64,000 bases of DNA from Herbaspirillum sp. (GTDB taxonomy: Bacteria; Pseudomonadota; Gammaproteobacteria; Burkholderiales; Burkholderiaceae_D). The translations under genes and the position numbers were made by a program. Positions within the stretch are counted from its first letter, which is position 1. Every line of letters begins with the position of its first letter. Location: the NCBI RefSeq assembly GCF_017744395.1, contig NZ_JAGIBI010000002.1:372001-436000 (forward strand), written 5' to 3'. Under the pieces are notes generated by a model, which made no database searches, had not been told where the DNA came from, and saw only the letters and a list, made by a program, of their open reading frames with translations. Shown piece after piece: positions 9,472 through 19,555 of the stretch.

Positions 9472-9549
9472 GATGTGCTTCTTTTCTGCGGTTGCTCTTG
9501 ATGCTGGTGGCGGCAGTCGCCTGCTGCCGCGGCGCTTTCTGCTTTCTGG

Positions 9550-10581
9550 TTACTTCGGAAGAACATCCAGTTCCGCCTTGGAAGGCAGGAAGGAACCGTT
9601 CCAGATCTTGTCGGCATTGACGCGGGTCTTGGTGCCGTAGGCGTCCGAGACTTGCGACGCCATCAGTGTCAGGCGTGGGCTGAACACCTGGCCGTAGCCT
9701 TCCGCCTTGGCGTGCGGCGTGGCGATGGCGCTGGCGATGGCCAGCTTCAGGCGGCGCAGCTCCAGCTTCTCGTCGATCAGGCCGTCGCGCTCCTTTACCG
9801 CCTTGATGGCGGCTTCGGGATTGGCGATCACGTCCTTGGTCGCCTTGGCGAAGGCGCGCAGGAAGGCTTTGATGGCTTCCGGTTTTTGCCTGACCATGGC
9901 GTCGGAGGCGATGATGGCGTTGCCGTACAGCTTCACGCCGTAGTCGGGGAACATCATCACGTTGACGTCTTCATCCTTGATGCCGCGCGCGTTCAGGTTC
10001 AGCAGCGAGGTGAAGTAGAAGCCGGTGATGGCATCGACATCGCCGCGCGCCAGCATGGTTTCGCGCAGCGGCGGATCCATGCTGGTCCACTGCGTCTTGG
10101 ACGCATCCAGGCCGTTGGCCTTGGCGAAGATCGGGTAGCCGCGGCGGCCGGCGTCGAACACCGGCGCACCCAGTTTCTTGCCGGCCAGGTCGGAAGGTTT
10201 CCTGATGCCGGATTTCTTCAGCGAGAAGACTGCCGCCGGCGTGTCGTTGTAGACCATCATCACGGCGACCGGCTTGGATGGCGCGTCGATGTTGTTGGCA
10301 CTGAATTCCATCAGGGCGGCCATGTCGGCGAAGCCCATGTCATAGGTGCCGGAGGCGACGCGGTTGACGGCGTTGCCCGAGCCGTTGCCGGCATCGATGG
10401 TGACGTCGAGTTTTTCCTGCGCGAAGTAACCCTTGGACTTGGCCACCAGGAACAGCGCGGACGGGCCTTCGAAGCGCCAGTCCAGCTGGAACTTGATCTT
10501 GGTCTCCTGCGCGGATGCGGCCGAACATGCGGCGGCGAGCAACAGGGCGGTGCTGAACTTGAAGAACTTGCGGGCGGGCAC
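9550..10581 (-). CDS. NMT1/THI5-like ABC transporter substrate-binding protein
   Basis: This is a periplasmic binding protein of 343 residues. The Sec signal peptide ends at about residue 24 (ASA before QETK). The mature start KIKFQLDWRFEGPSALFLVAKSKG is broken here only by my reading; it is the NMT1/THI5 pattern, followed by GYFAQEKLDVTIDAGNG. The start is GTG at 10581 with AGGAAG upstream; the open frame reaches 10875, but that extension has no signal-like character. It leads a three-gene operon. The ligand is not visible; adjacency to urate and allantoin enzymes suggests a purine-derived compound, and hydroxymethylpyrimidine-type ligands are the main alternative. Confidence 0.88.
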   Translation of the reverse strand: MPARKFFKFSTALLLAAACSAASAQETKIKFQLDWRFEGPSALFLVAKSKGYFAQEKLDVTIDAGNGSGNAVNRVASGTYDMGFADMAALMEFSANNIDAPSKPVAVMMVYNDTPAAVFSLKKSGIRKPSDLAGKKLGAPVFDAGRRGYPIFAKANGLDASKTQWTSMDPPLRETMLARGDVDAITGFYFTSLLNLNARGIKDEDVNVMMFPDYGVKLYGNAIIASDAMVRQKPEAIKAFLRAFAKATKDVIANPEAAIKAVKERDGLIDEKLELRRLKLAIASAIATPHAKAEGYGQVFSPRLTLMASQVSDAYGTKTRVNADKIWNGSFLPSKAELDVLPK

Positions 10582-11161
10582 GGGGCTTCCTTTCGTGGCG
10601 GTTGGTTGCGCTGCGCACCCGGCACTGCCATGCGGCGCGGGTGCGCGTTTGCCTGGATCGGCCATGGCAAACGACAGGCCATGAAAAGCATTTACTGTGC
10701 CAAGGAGCCGGCATTGCGCGAACCATGGGGCCGCGCGGGCGGTTCCATTTTTTGTCGACAATATAAATATCCATTTGCGACAATTTGGTGCTTTTCTGCA
10801 CCCGTGTAGATAAAAATGCACTAAAAAAAATACGTCGTTTGTTCCGGAGGCCTTGCCAGGCAAGCCATCGCGCACCGTTCATCGGCGGTATCGCCATCTC
10901 GTAAATTGTTGACGATCCAGAGGGAGATCCTCCCGATCCAGGCATCTTCTTTCCCCGGTGATGTGCTGTCCATTATCCGGATGGCGGGTGCATTGCCATC
11001 CCACCTGGCGGGATTTTCCAGTCTCGGATGTGGCTGGCACGGCGCTTGCGTTAACGCTCCGGTCGGTTCGGGCGTCTGCGTTTGCTGCGGCGATATGTCC
11101 GTCAGATGCGGTGATCCGGCTGGAAACCAATTTTTCGTGAAGTGCTACAAGGGAGAAACGT
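10582..11161. other. Divergent control region between the ABC operon and the tsx-like gene
   Basis: This stretch of 580 bases has no convincing gene. It contains the conserved bipartite element at 10752-10802 and an AT-rich stretch just beyond it (about 10806-10832). The part nearest the Tsx-like gene has a usable ribosome site (GGGAG) before the ATG at 11162. Confidence 0.6.
10752..10802. promoter_or_regulatory. Putative operator upstream of the NMT1-type ABC operon
   Basis: The perfect ten-base palindrome TTGTCGACAA (10752-10761) is followed at a distance by GGTGC-N6-GCACC (10787-10802). The same two parts, with identical spacing, recur at 15274-15323 upstream of the GntR gene. About 31 of 38 bases outside the twelve-base spacer agree. 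This suggests control of both promoters by the same factor, possibly that GntR protein. Confidence 0.55.
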
Positions 11162-11986
11162 ATGAAGAAGGGTGCAATGGGGAAGTATTGGGCGGCGGCT
11201 GCGTTGGTGGCGTCGGCGGCGGGCAGCATGTCGGCGCATGCCGCCGACTGGGCCGATAACTCAATCGGCTACCGTTACGGCACACGCTTTGCCGAGCCGT
11301 TCAACTCGCAAGACATCACCAAGAATATCGTCAACTTCACCCACGCCAGCGGCTACAAGTACGGCACCAACTTCCTCAACGTCGACCTGCTGATGTCCGA
11401 CAACAAGGATGACAATGCGCAAGAGGCCTACATCGTCTATCGCCATACGCTGGACATCGGCAAGATCTCGGGTAAGGACTTGTCCTTCGGCCCTGCGCGC
11501 GGCGTCGGCTTCACCTTGGGCTTCGACTGGAACACTAAGAACGACAACAGCTACGCCTCCAAGAAGCGCATGCTGGTGGTCGGCCCGACCCTGATGATGG
11601 ACGTGCCGGGCTTCCTCAACGTCAGCCTGCTGGCGCTGTTCGAAAGCAACCAGCCCAAGGGCATCACCAGCCGTTACAGCTACGACACCCACCCGATGCT
11701 GAACCTGGCCTGGGGTATTCCTTTCGGTTCCACCGGCCTGGCATTCGAAGGCTACATGAACTACATCGCCGCCAAGGGCAAGAACGAGTTCGGTGGCGGC
11801 ACTGCACCCGAACTGAACTTCGACGGCCAGATCATGTATGACGTCGGCAACACCATCGGCATGGGCAAGAACACCTTCCGTGTCGGCCTGGAATACCAGT
11901 ACTGGCGCAACAAGTTCGGCAACCCGTCGAATGTGCCGGGCTCGCTGGCCAAGACGCCGATGATTCGCGCCGAATACCACTTCTGA
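11162..11986 (+). CDS. Tsx-like nucleoside-specific outer-membrane channel
   Basis: This outer-membrane beta-barrel of 274 residues has a signal peptide ending at about residue 27 (AHA). The mature N-terminus (SIGYRYGTRFAEPFN) and the repeated alternating strands match the Tsx/OmpK channel family, and the chain ends in aromatic YHF as barrel proteins do. Tsx channels let nucleosides cross the outer membrane. It lies divergent from the NMT1-type ABC operon and just upstream of puuD, which fits nucleoside entry for purine catabolism. The assignment to the family is good; substrate specificity is inferred. Confidence 0.85.
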   Translation: MKKGAMGKYWAAAALVASAAGSMSAHAADWADNSIGYRYGTRFAEPFNSQDITKNIVNFTHASGYKYGTNFLNVDLLMSDNKDDNAQEAYIVYRHTLDIGKISGKDLSFGPARGVGFTLGFDWNTKNDNSYASKKRMLVVGPTLMMDVPGFLNVSLLALFESNQPKGITSRYSYDTHPMLNLAWGIPFGSTGLAFEGYMNYIAAKGKNEFGGGTAPELNFDGQIMYDVGNTIGMGKNTFRVGLEYQYWRNKFGNPSNVPGSLAKTPMIRAEYHF

Positions 11987-12142
11987 GCGCGGCAGGGGTA
12001 GCATGGATGCCGGGTTTTCGGACCCGGCATTTTTCTTGGTGCGGCGCTTGTGCGATGATCGGGCCTTTCCGGCGTTATCGATACGGGGCGGAAAAGGGCA
12101 CCAATGGCTGAATCATATAAATCATCTTGAAAGCGGAACGTC

Positions 12143-13408
12143 ATGGAAGCGTACATTCTCGATTGGCTGAACCTGCTGCTGCGTTGGGTACACGTCATCA
12201 CGGCGATCGCGTGGATCGGTTCCTCCTTCTATTTCGTCTGGCTCGACAACAGCCTGGTCAAGCCGGCCGATCCGGAGTTGCTGGAGAAGGGCGTGGGCGG
12301 CGAGCTGTGGGCGGTGCACGGCGGCGGTTTCTACAATCCGCAGAAATACCTGCTGGCGCCGAAGACGGTTCCCGAGCACTTGCACTGGTTCTATTGGGAG
12401 TCGTACAGCACCTGGCTGTCCGGGTTTGCGCTGTTCGCGCTGCTGTACCTGTTCAATGCCAATGTGTTCCTGGTCGACAAGAATGTGTTCGACATGTCGG
12501 CGTCGATGGCCGGCGGCACGGCGATCGCTTTCCTTGTTTTTAATTGGCTGATTTATGACGCCATCTGCAGCGCCATCGGCGATCGTCCCAATGGCGACCG
12601 GCTGGTCAATCTCCTGGTCGGGCTGCAGGTGATCGTATCGGTGTGGGCGGCTTGCCACCTGTTCTCGGGCCGTGCGGCCTTCCTCATCAGCGGCGCATCG
12701 CTGGCGACCATCATGAGCGCCAACGTCCTGGTGTGGATCATTCCCGGCCAGCGCAAGACGGTGGCGGCGATGCGGGCCGGCCAGGCGCCGGATCCTATCC
12801 ACGGCAAGCGCGGCAAGCAACGCAGCGTTCACAACACCTACTTTACCTTGCCGGTGCTGTTTGCCATGCTGTCCAATCACTACAGCATGACGTATGGCGC
12901 GCCGCATAACTGGGTGGTGCTGCTGATGATCATGGCGGCGGGGGCGTTGATCCGGCAGTTCTTCGTGTTGCGGCACAAAGGTGTGAATAATTGGTGGTAT
13001 CCGGGTGTGGCGGTGGGGTTGTTGCTGGCGGTGGCGATCGGTTTGAGTCCGATGATGCGTGGCAAGCCGATGCCGGCGGCTTTGCATCGTCAGGAGGCGG
13101 GGCAGCCGGCCGTTGCTGCCGCTGCTGGCGATGCCAAGGTCGCACCGGCGGCCGCGGGGTTCGCCCAGGTGCAGCAGGTGATCGAGGCGCGCTGCATCCA
13201 GTGCCATGCGGAGAAGCCTACGCTGATGCCGGTGCCGGGCAAGGGCGTCCTGCTGGATAGCCGGGAGCATATCGCACAGCATGCGCAGCAGATTTATCAG
13301 CAGGCGTATGTGGCCAAGAGCATGCCTTTGGGGAACATGACGCATATCACTGATGAAGAGCGGGCTGTGATCGGGAAGTGGTTTGAGGCGGGAGCCGCGA
13401 CTAACTGA
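12143..13408 (+). CDS. puuD: PuuD, membrane urate hydroxylase with C-terminal cytochrome c domain
   Basis: This integral membrane protein of 421 residues converts urate to 5-hydroxyisourate without FAD or cofactor-free uricase. The first two thirds hold about eight hydrophobic helices, including LRWVHVITAIAWIGSSF near the N-terminus, typical of PuuD. The C-terminal part is a cytochrome c domain with heme motif C351-I-Q-C354-H355, separated by an Ala-rich linker (about 320-340). It stands alone on the plus strand, convergent with puuE, sharing a bidirectional terminator. No hydroxyisourate hydrolase or OHCU decarboxylase gene is beside it in this window. Confidence 0.95.
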   Translation: MEAYILDWLNLLLRWVHVITAIAWIGSSFYFVWLDNSLVKPADPELLEKGVGGELWAVHGGGFYNPQKYLLAPKTVPEHLHWFYWESYSTWLSGFALFALLYLFNANVFLVDKNVFDMSASMAGGTAIAFLVFNWLIYDAICSAIGDRPNGDRLVNLLVGLQVIVSVWAACHLFSGRAAFLISGASLATIMSANVLVWIIPGQRKTVAAMRAGQAPDPIHGKRGKQRSVHNTYFTLPVLFAMLSNHYSMTYGAPHNWVVLLMIMAAGALIRQFFVLRHKGVNNWWYPGVAVGLLLAVAIGLSPMMRGKPMPAALHRQEAGQPAVAAAAGDAKVAPAAAGFAQVQQVIEARCIQCHAEKPTLMPVPGKGVLLDSREHIAQHAQQIYQQAYVAKSMPLGNMTHITDEERAVIGKWFEAGAATN

Positions 13409-13432
13409 CGTTCGTCACATATCAGGGAAAAC

Positions 13433-13460
13433 AAAAAACGCCGGCATCCGCCGGCGTTTC
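13433..13460. terminator. Bidirectional terminator between puuD and puuE
   Basis: The stem 13438-13445 paired with 13450-13457 (ACGCCGGC with GCCGGCGT) has A residues before it and T residues after it. It can therefore end both convergent transcripts. Confidence 0.8.
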
Positions 13461-13474
13461 CATTTCTGCACGTA

Positions 13475-14407
13475 TCAACCCGCCTGATACGGATGCACCT
13501 TCTTCCAATGCTCCGCAATATCGATGCGCCGGCAAATCCACACCCGGTCATGCGATTGCACGTAATCGAGGAAGCGCTGCAAGGCGCGGAAGCGCCCCGG
13601 GCGTCCCAGCAGGCGGCAGTGCATGCCGATCGACAGCATCTTGGGCGACTCCTCGCCTTCTTCGTACAGCACGTCGAAGCTGTCCTTCAGGTACTGGTAG
13701 AAGTGTTCGGCGGTATTGAACCCTTGCGGCGTGGCGAAGCGCATGTCGTTGGCGTCGAGCGTGTACGGCACCACCAGGTGCGGCGAGCGTTGGCCGCCGG
13801 CCGTTTCCACTTCGGTCCAGAACGGCAGGTCGTCGCCGTAGTAGTCGGAGTCGTAGGCGAAGCCGCCGTGTTCCACTACCAGTTGGCGCGTGTTGGGCGA
13901 GTCGCGGCCGGTGTACCAGCCCAGCGGGGCGCTGCCGGTCAGTTCGCGGAATATCTGCACCGCTTGGCGCATGTGCTCGCGCTCGGTGTCGATGTCCATG
14001 CTTTGGTAGTGGATCCAGCGCAGTCCGTGGCAGGCGATTTCGTGGTCGAGGTCGAGGAAGGCTTGCGTCACGTCGGGGCTGCGCTGCAAGGCCATGGCTA
14101 CGCCGAATACCGTCAGCGGCAGGCCGCGTTTTTCGAATTCGCGCAGGATGCGCCATACGCCCGCGCGCGAGCCGTATTCGTAGATCGATTCCATCGACAT
14201 GTGGCGCGCCGGGTAGGCGGCGGCGCCGACGATTTCGGAGAGGAATTGTTCGGAGGCCGGGTCGCCGTGCAGCACGCAGTTCTCGCCGCCTTCTTCATAG
14301 TTGAGGACGAATTGCAGCGCCACGCGCGCCTGGCCGGGCCATTGCGCGTGCGGAGGGTTGCGGCCGTAGCCGGCGAGGTCGCGGGGGTAGTTTGCTTGCA
14401 AGGACAT
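13475..14407 (-). CDS. puuE: PuuE-type allantoinase (polysaccharide deacetylase fold)
   Basis: This protein of 310 residues belongs to the NodB/polysaccharide-deacetylase superfamily in its allantoinase PuuE branch. The segments LQFVLNYEEGGENCVLHGD, SMESIYEYGSRAGVWR and IACHGLRWIHYQ are the metal-site and substrate-site regions of this branch. PuuE opens allantoin to allantoate, two steps after PuuD. It follows the GntR gene by 51 bp on the same strand, so the two are likely cotranscribed from the promoter carrying the 15274-15323 element. Length is normal. Confidence 0.92.
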   Translation of the reverse strand: MSLQANYPRDLAGYGRNPPHAQWPGQARVALQFVLNYEEGGENCVLHGDPASEQFLSEIVGAAAYPARHMSMESIYEYGSRAGVWRILREFEKRGLPLTVFGVAMALQRSPDVTQAFLDLDHEIACHGLRWIHYQSMDIDTEREHMRQAVQIFRELTGSAPLGWYTGRDSPNTRQLVVEHGGFAYDSDYYGDDLPFWTEVETAGGQRSPHLVVPYTLDANDMRFATPQGFNTAEHFYQYLKDSFDVLYEEGEESPKMLSIGMHCRLLGRPGRFRALQRFLDYVQSHDRVWICRRIDIAEHWKKVHPYQAG

Positions 14408-14458
14408 GTCGTTGGGTCGGGTTGCCGTGAAAGTTGCGCGAAGGGATCTGCGGGCAGT

Positions 14459-15217
14459 CTACAGCCCTTTGCCCAGGACGGCACGTAGGTCGAATTGGTC
14501 GTCCGCATCGGGCCGCACCCGGTCTTCGCATAAATGCAAGTGATGTGCCATATGTTCCTGGGCGGCATCGATGTCGCCGTTTTCCAGCGCCGCCAGCACG
14601 GTCTCGTGTTCGTCGAAGGAGCAGGCGTTGTGGCCTGGCGCTTCGGTCTTGGCGATCATCAGCGTGGTGCGCGACACCAGCTTGCGTAGCGTGTCCACCA
14701 GCAGCGCGTTGCCGGCCAGTTCGGCCAGCGCCAGGTGGAATTGCGCCGAGAGCCGGATCCAGCGCGGCCGGTCGCCGGAGAGGTAGGATGCGCGCTCTTG
14801 TTCCACCATGCGCCGCAGCGCGGATATCTGGCGGGTCCCGGCGGTGCGGCCGACTTTTTCCAGGACGGCGTGTTCGAGGATGTTGCGCAGCTCGAACATG
14901 TCGCGCACCTCGGCATGCGAAGGGCTGGCGATGAAGGCGCCGCGGTTGGCTTCCAGGTCCACCATGCCCTCCGTCGACAGGCGCGACAGTACCTTGCGCA
15001 CGGTATGGCGCGCCGTGTCGTAGATCTGGCACAGCGTCTGTTCGGTAAGCTTGGTGCGCGGCGGCAGGCGGTGTTCCATGATGGCGTCGTAGATGTCCTG
15101 GTACATGCGTTCTTCGACAGCTATCGGCGCTTCCCGCTCGCGCGCGGAAACGGTTTGGCGGGGTTGGGGAGCGGCCGCGGCGCGGCCGGATTTACCGGCT
15201 TTGTTCATGATGCCCAT
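14459..15217 (-). CDS. GntR-family (FCD) regulator of the purine locus
   Basis: This is a regulator of 252 residues. A winged helix-turn-helix (about 38-105, with YDTARHTVRKVLSRLSTEG) precedes an all-helical FCD ligand domain (about 110-240). A low-complexity N-terminal tail of about 35 residues precedes the DNA-binding part. The ATG at 15217 is used; ATG at 15208 is equally possible. It heads a two-gene unit with puuE, and a palindrome-containing element lies 57-106 bp upstream of its start. Autoregulation and control of the ABC operon at 9550-10581 are inferred from the shared element. The effector is unknown, probably a purine or ureide. Confidence 0.87.
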   Translation of the reverse strand: MGIMNKAGKSGRAAAAPQPRQTVSAREREAPIAVEERMYQDIYDAIMEHRLPPRTKLTEQTLCQIYDTARHTVRKVLSRLSTEGMVDLEANRGAFIASPSHAEVRDMFELRNILEHAVLEKVGRTAGTRQISALRRMVEQERASYLSGDRPRWIRLSAQFHLALAELAGNALLVDTLRKLVSRTTLMIAKTEAPGHNACSFDEHETVLAALENGDIDAAQEHMAHHLHLCEDRVRPDADDQFDLRAVLGKGL

Positions 15218-15529
15218 GCTTTCGATGAAAATCCTGCGGATGCCGGGTGCGCTTCATTTTGCCGCCGATGGATCGTCGACAATCATGGAAGATATCTGCA
15301 ACAAATTGGGGCTATTTTGCACCAAAAAGAGCAGCGTATGCGTCTCCTTGGCCTGTCTGCGGCCGATTGTTCATGTTGCGGCGCAAGGAATTGTCGCCAA
15401 TCCGATGGCAGATCCCGGCAATGTCCGGGTGGAGATGCAAGAAGCGTGCTTGATTTGCTGGGGAGGAAGATGCTGGAGGGGAGGGGGAGTGCGCCCGGCG
15501 CGACGGCCGGGCGGAGACGGAGAGACTGC
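15218..15529. other. Intergenic control region upstream of gntR-puuE
   Basis: These 312 bases separate the adenine deaminase stop from the GntR start. No coding signal was seen. The conserved element at 15274-15323 is the only clear feature. No strong terminator for the deaminase transcript was found. Confidence 0.5.
15274..15323. promoter_or_regulatory. Putative operator upstream of gntR-puuE
   Basis: CGTCGACAAT at 15274-15283 is followed after twelve bases by CTGCAACAAATTGGGGCTAT and TTTGCACC (15296-15323). This is the same layout as at 10753-10802. The palindrome is imperfect here by one base. GntR-type dimers bind short palindromes of this kind. Confidence 0.55.
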
Positions 15530-16594
<1,065 letters not shown>

Positions 16595-16823
16595 CTACCC
16601 TTCAAAAATGGCGAGAACGATGGGAACGGCAAAACGCCCTAAGCATACCCGCTCCCGAACCCCGCATTATCACGCAAATCCCATATCGGGCCTACCTGGT
16701 AGCCGTGATGAACCTTGTCGCGGCCTTGCGATCTGAGCAGCAAGGTTCGGGTGTAAATATTCGATGAAAACGCTCTGGCTCTGATAAAGCATGTTTAAAT
16801 GCAAAAATTCTTAGGGGAAATGC

Positions 16824-17369
16824 ATGCGCAAGACGATGTGGGATTCGTTGCAGTTGCTGATGTGTACGACGGCGCTGGCCGGCATGGCCGGGTGCTCCTG
16901 GATGCCGTGGACCGAGAAGGAAGACCCGGCGGTGGTGCCGTTCAAGACCATCATGAGCGGTTCCTACCAGGGGTTTCTCAAGAATTGGGATGACAGCCGG
17001 CAACCGGTTTTCTGCACGCTGATCCGCAGCAGGACCGAATGGGACTACTGGATGGAACCGGCGCCGGTGATGGGCGACAAGCGGCCGTTCGGCCCCTCGG
17101 CCGATCACTTCGAACGCAAGCAATACCTGCTGGTGGCGCGCACCATGCAGGCGCCTGACGCCGCCGAGCGGCCCCATGTGTTCACGCCGCTGTCGGTCCG
17201 CCAGCGCGACGGCGGACTGCGGATCAATTACCTTTACCGCGCCCCGTCCTCCGGCGCCTCCTACCGCATCAAGGATTACCTGATGCTGGCCATCCCCAGG
17301 GAGCGCTATACCACCGGGCCGGTGGTGTTTTACGAGAACGACCGCAAGGTGTGCGAACTGGACCGCTGA
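16824..17369 (+). CDS. Putative lipoprotein of unknown function
   Basis: This protein of 181 residues is not recognised. It begins with a signal sequence whose lipobox cysteine would be C24 (GMAGC). The mature part is mixed alpha/beta with many aromatic and charged residues and no motif I can name. The ATG at 16824 is the only start giving the signal sequence. It is a single gene between two minus-strand operons, convergent with the amino acid transporter ATPase, and ends at a strong bidirectional terminator. Its base composition resembles the neighbours. Confidence 0.7.
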   Translation: MRKTMWDSLQLLMCTTALAGMAGCSWMPWTEKEDPAVVPFKTIMSGSYQGFLKNWDDSRQPVFCTLIRSRTEWDYWMEPAPVMGDKRPFGPSADHFERKQYLLVARTMQAPDAAERPHVFTPLSVRQRDGGLRINYLYRAPSSGASYRIKDYLMLAIPRERYTTGPVVFYENDRKVCELDR

Positions 17370-17391
17370 CCATCGGTGCACGAGGATGAAG

Positions 17392-17427
17392 AAAAAGCCG
17401 CAAGCGCATGGCGCTTGCGGCTTTTTT
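17392..17427. terminator. Strong bidirectional terminator
   Basis: A perfect 16-base stem (17392-17407 with 17411-17426) has a three-base loop and A and T runs at its ends. It serves both the lipoprotein gene and the convergent amino acid transporter operon. Confidence 0.9.
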
Positions 17428-17455
17428 CATGTCGCGGCCATCATCCAGGACGAAA

Positions 17456-18190
17456 TCAGGCGCCCTGGGTCATGCCGATGAATTGCTGCAGCTCGGCCGT
17501 CTGCGGACGGGTGAACAGCTCTTCCGGCGGGCCGATCTCATGCACCTTGCCCTGGTGCATGAAGACCACGCGGTCGCACACCTCGCGCGCGAAGCGCATC
17601 TCGTGCGTCACCATCAACAGCGTCATGCCCTCCTTGGCCAGGCCGCGCACCACGGCCAGCACTTCGTTGACCAGTTCCGGGTCCAGCGCCGAGGTGATCT
17701 CGTCGCACAAGAGCGCCTGCGGTTCCATCGACAGTGCGCGGGCGATTGCCACGCGCTGTTGCTGGCCGCCGGACAGCATGTCGGGGAATTCGCCGAACTT
17801 GTGGTCGAGGCCGACCTTCTCGAGATTGGCCTTGGCCGTCACCATGGCCTCGGCTTCCGATACGCCCTTGACGATCATCGGCGCGATCATCACGTTGCGC
17901 CCCACCGAGAGGTGCGGGAACAGGTTGAATTGCTGGAAGATCATGCCGACCTTCAGGCGCAGGTTGCGCAGTTCCAGTTCGGTCGCGCCCAGCTTGGCGC
18001 CGGCCACGCTGATGTTGCCCTCGTCGATGCTTTCCAGGCCGTTGATGCAGCGCAGGAGAGTGGACTTGCCCGAGCCGCTCTTGCCGATGATGGCGATGAC
18101 TTCGCCGGGTTCGACGTCCAGGCTGATGCCCTTCAAGACCTCGTTGTCGCCGAAGCGTTTCTTGACGTTGTCAATGGCGATGAGCGGCAT
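17456..18190 (-). CDS. Polar amino acid ABC transporter ATP-binding protein (GlnQ/HisP type)
   Basis: This ATPase of 244 residues has Walker A GKSGSGKST at 36-44, signature LSGGQQQRVAIARAL and an atypical Walker B region, LLCDEITSALDPE, as in amino acid importers. It is the last gene of the operon. Its start overlaps the end of the second permease gene by 20 bases, so translation is likely coupled. It should power uptake of a polar amino acid delivered by the 19605-20387 binding protein. The terminator at 17392-17427 closes the operon. Confidence 0.93.
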   Translation of the reverse strand: MPLIAIDNVKKRFGDNEVLKGISLDVEPGEVIAIIGKSGSGKSTLLRCINGLESIDEGNISVAGAKLGATELELRNLRLKVGMIFQQFNLFPHLSVGRNVMIAPMIVKGVSEAEAMVTAKANLEKVGLDHKFGEFPDMLSGGQQQRVAIARALSMEPQALLCDEITSALDPELVNEVLAVVRGLAKEGMTLLMVTHEMRFAREVCDRVVFMHQGKVHEIGPPEELFTRPQTAELQQFIGMTQGA

Positions 18191-18827
18191 GGTATTTCCT
18201 TTCCAAAGACTGGCTGTACTTGGACAGCGGCCAGCAAAGCACGAAGTAGAAGACGCCCACGATGGCGAACACCGTGAAGGGGCGGAAGGTGGCGTTGGTG
18301 ATCACGGTGCCGGCCTTGGACAGCTCGACGAAGCCGATGATGGACGTCACCGCGGTGGACTTGATGATCTGTACGCCGAAGCCCACGGTGGGGGCGATGG
18401 CGATACGGAAGGCTTGCGGCAGCACGATGTAGCGCATCTGCTGGAAGTAGCCCATGGCCAGCACGGAGGACGCTTCCCACTGGCCCTTGGGGATCGCCTC
18501 CACGCAGCCGCGCCAGATCTCGGCCAGGTAGGACGCGCTCCAGCAGGTCAGCGCCAGGCCCGCCGCCAGCCAGGCCGGCACTTCGACGCCGAACAGGGCG
18601 ATGCCGAAGAACACCAGGAACAGTTGCATCAGCAGCGGCGTGCCCTGGAACAGTTCGATGTAGAGGCGGGCGACCTGGCGCAGCCAGTTCCGGCGCGAGG
18701 TGCGCATGAACAGGATGATCAGGCCCAGCGCGCCGCCGAGCACGAAGGTGACCAGCGTCAGGACGATGGTCCAGCGCCAGGCCAGCATCAGGTTGCGGAC
18801 GATGTCCCAGGTGGTGAAGGCGATCAT
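18171..18827 (-). CDS. Polar amino acid ABC transporter permease, second subunit
   Basis: This is a His/Glu/Gln/Arg-type permease of 218 residues with about five membrane helices. It has the hallmark FQGTPLLMQLF near residue 65-75 and the coupling-loop sequence EIWRGCVEAIPKGQWEA. The start at 18827 overlaps the stop of the first permease in ATGA. The frame is open upstream in the neighbouring gene, but the conserved N-terminus begins here. It pairs with the 18824-19495 permease. Confidence 0.92.
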   Translation of the reverse strand: MIAFTTWDIVRNLMLAWRWTIVLTLVTFVLGGALGLIILFMRTSRRNWLRQVARLYIELFQGTPLLMQLFLVFFGIALFGVEVPAWLAAGLALTCWSASYLAEIWRGCVEAIPKGQWEASSVLAMGYFQQMRYIVLPQAFRIAIAPTVGFGVQIIKSTAVTSIIGFVELSKAGTVITNATFRPFTVFAIVGVFYFVLCWPLSKYSQSLERKYHAAHRH

Positions 18828-19495
18828 GCGTTCCTCCGGGCGATGATGAAGTTCTGGCCGATCAGGCGCAGCACCTGGCGCAGCAGGATCGCCAGCACCA
18901 GGTAGATCAGGGTGGCCACGATGTAGGCTTCGAAGGCGCGGAAGTTGCGGCCCTGGATGAAGTTGGCGGCGAACGACAATTCTTCCACCGCGATCTGCGA
19001 GCACACCGCCGAACCCAGCATCACGATCACCACCTGCGAGGACAGCGCCGGCCAGATCTTCTGCAGCGCCGGGCGCAGGATGATGTGGCGGAAGATCTGC
19101 ATGCGCGACATCGACAGCGAGGCCGCCGCCTCGATCTGGCCGCGCGGGATGGCCTGCACGCCGGCGCGGATGATCTCGGTGCCGTAGGCGCCGAGGTTGA
19201 TCACCATCGCCAGGATGGCGGCCTGGATCTCGCTGATGTGCACGTCCAGCGAAGGCAGGCCGAAGAAGATGAAGAACAGCTGCACCAGGAACGGCGTGTT
19301 GCGGATGATCTCGACATAGCCGCTGACGATGGGCTTGAGCCAGCCCGGCCCCTGCGTGCGCGCCCAGGCGCCGAAGATGCCGACGGCCACGCCCAGCACG
19401 CCGCCGATGGCGATCAGTTCGACCGTGGTCAGCACGCCTTTGACGAGGACGTCGCTGTAGTCGAAGGTGGAGAGGAAATCGAATTGGTAAGCCAT
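18824..19495 (-). CDS. Polar amino acid ABC transporter permease, first subunit
   Basis: This permease of 223 residues is of the same family as its partner. It carries YVEIIRNTPFLVQLFFIFFG and the coupling loop EIIRAGVQAIPRGQIEAA, which are the typical features. Its start codon follows the binding-protein stop by 110 bp, a gap that contains a strong hairpin (19556-19594). Its stop overlaps the next permease start by four bases. Confidence 0.92.
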   Translation of the reverse strand: MAYQFDFLSTFDYSDVLVKGVLTTVELIAIGGVLGVAVGIFGAWARTQGPGWLKPIVSGYVEIIRNTPFLVQLFFIFFGLPSLDVHISEIQAAILAMVINLGAYGTEIIRAGVQAIPRGQIEAAASLSMSRMQIFRHIILRPALQKIWPALSSQVVIVMLGSAVCSQIAVEELSFAANFIQGRNFRAFEAYIVATLIYLVLAILLRQVLRLIGQNFIIARRNA

Positions 19496-19555
19496 GTCGT
19501 CGTCGCTTCGCTCACATTCCGGTTGTCCGCCTGCCTGTCTGTGCTGCCTTGTTCT

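Noticed and set aside
10787-10802. Possible sigma-54 promoter or NtrC site
   Set aside because: The GG and GC pairs are nine bases apart, not ten as sigma-54 requires, and the GGTGC/GCACC halves are in the opposite order to the NtrC consensus.
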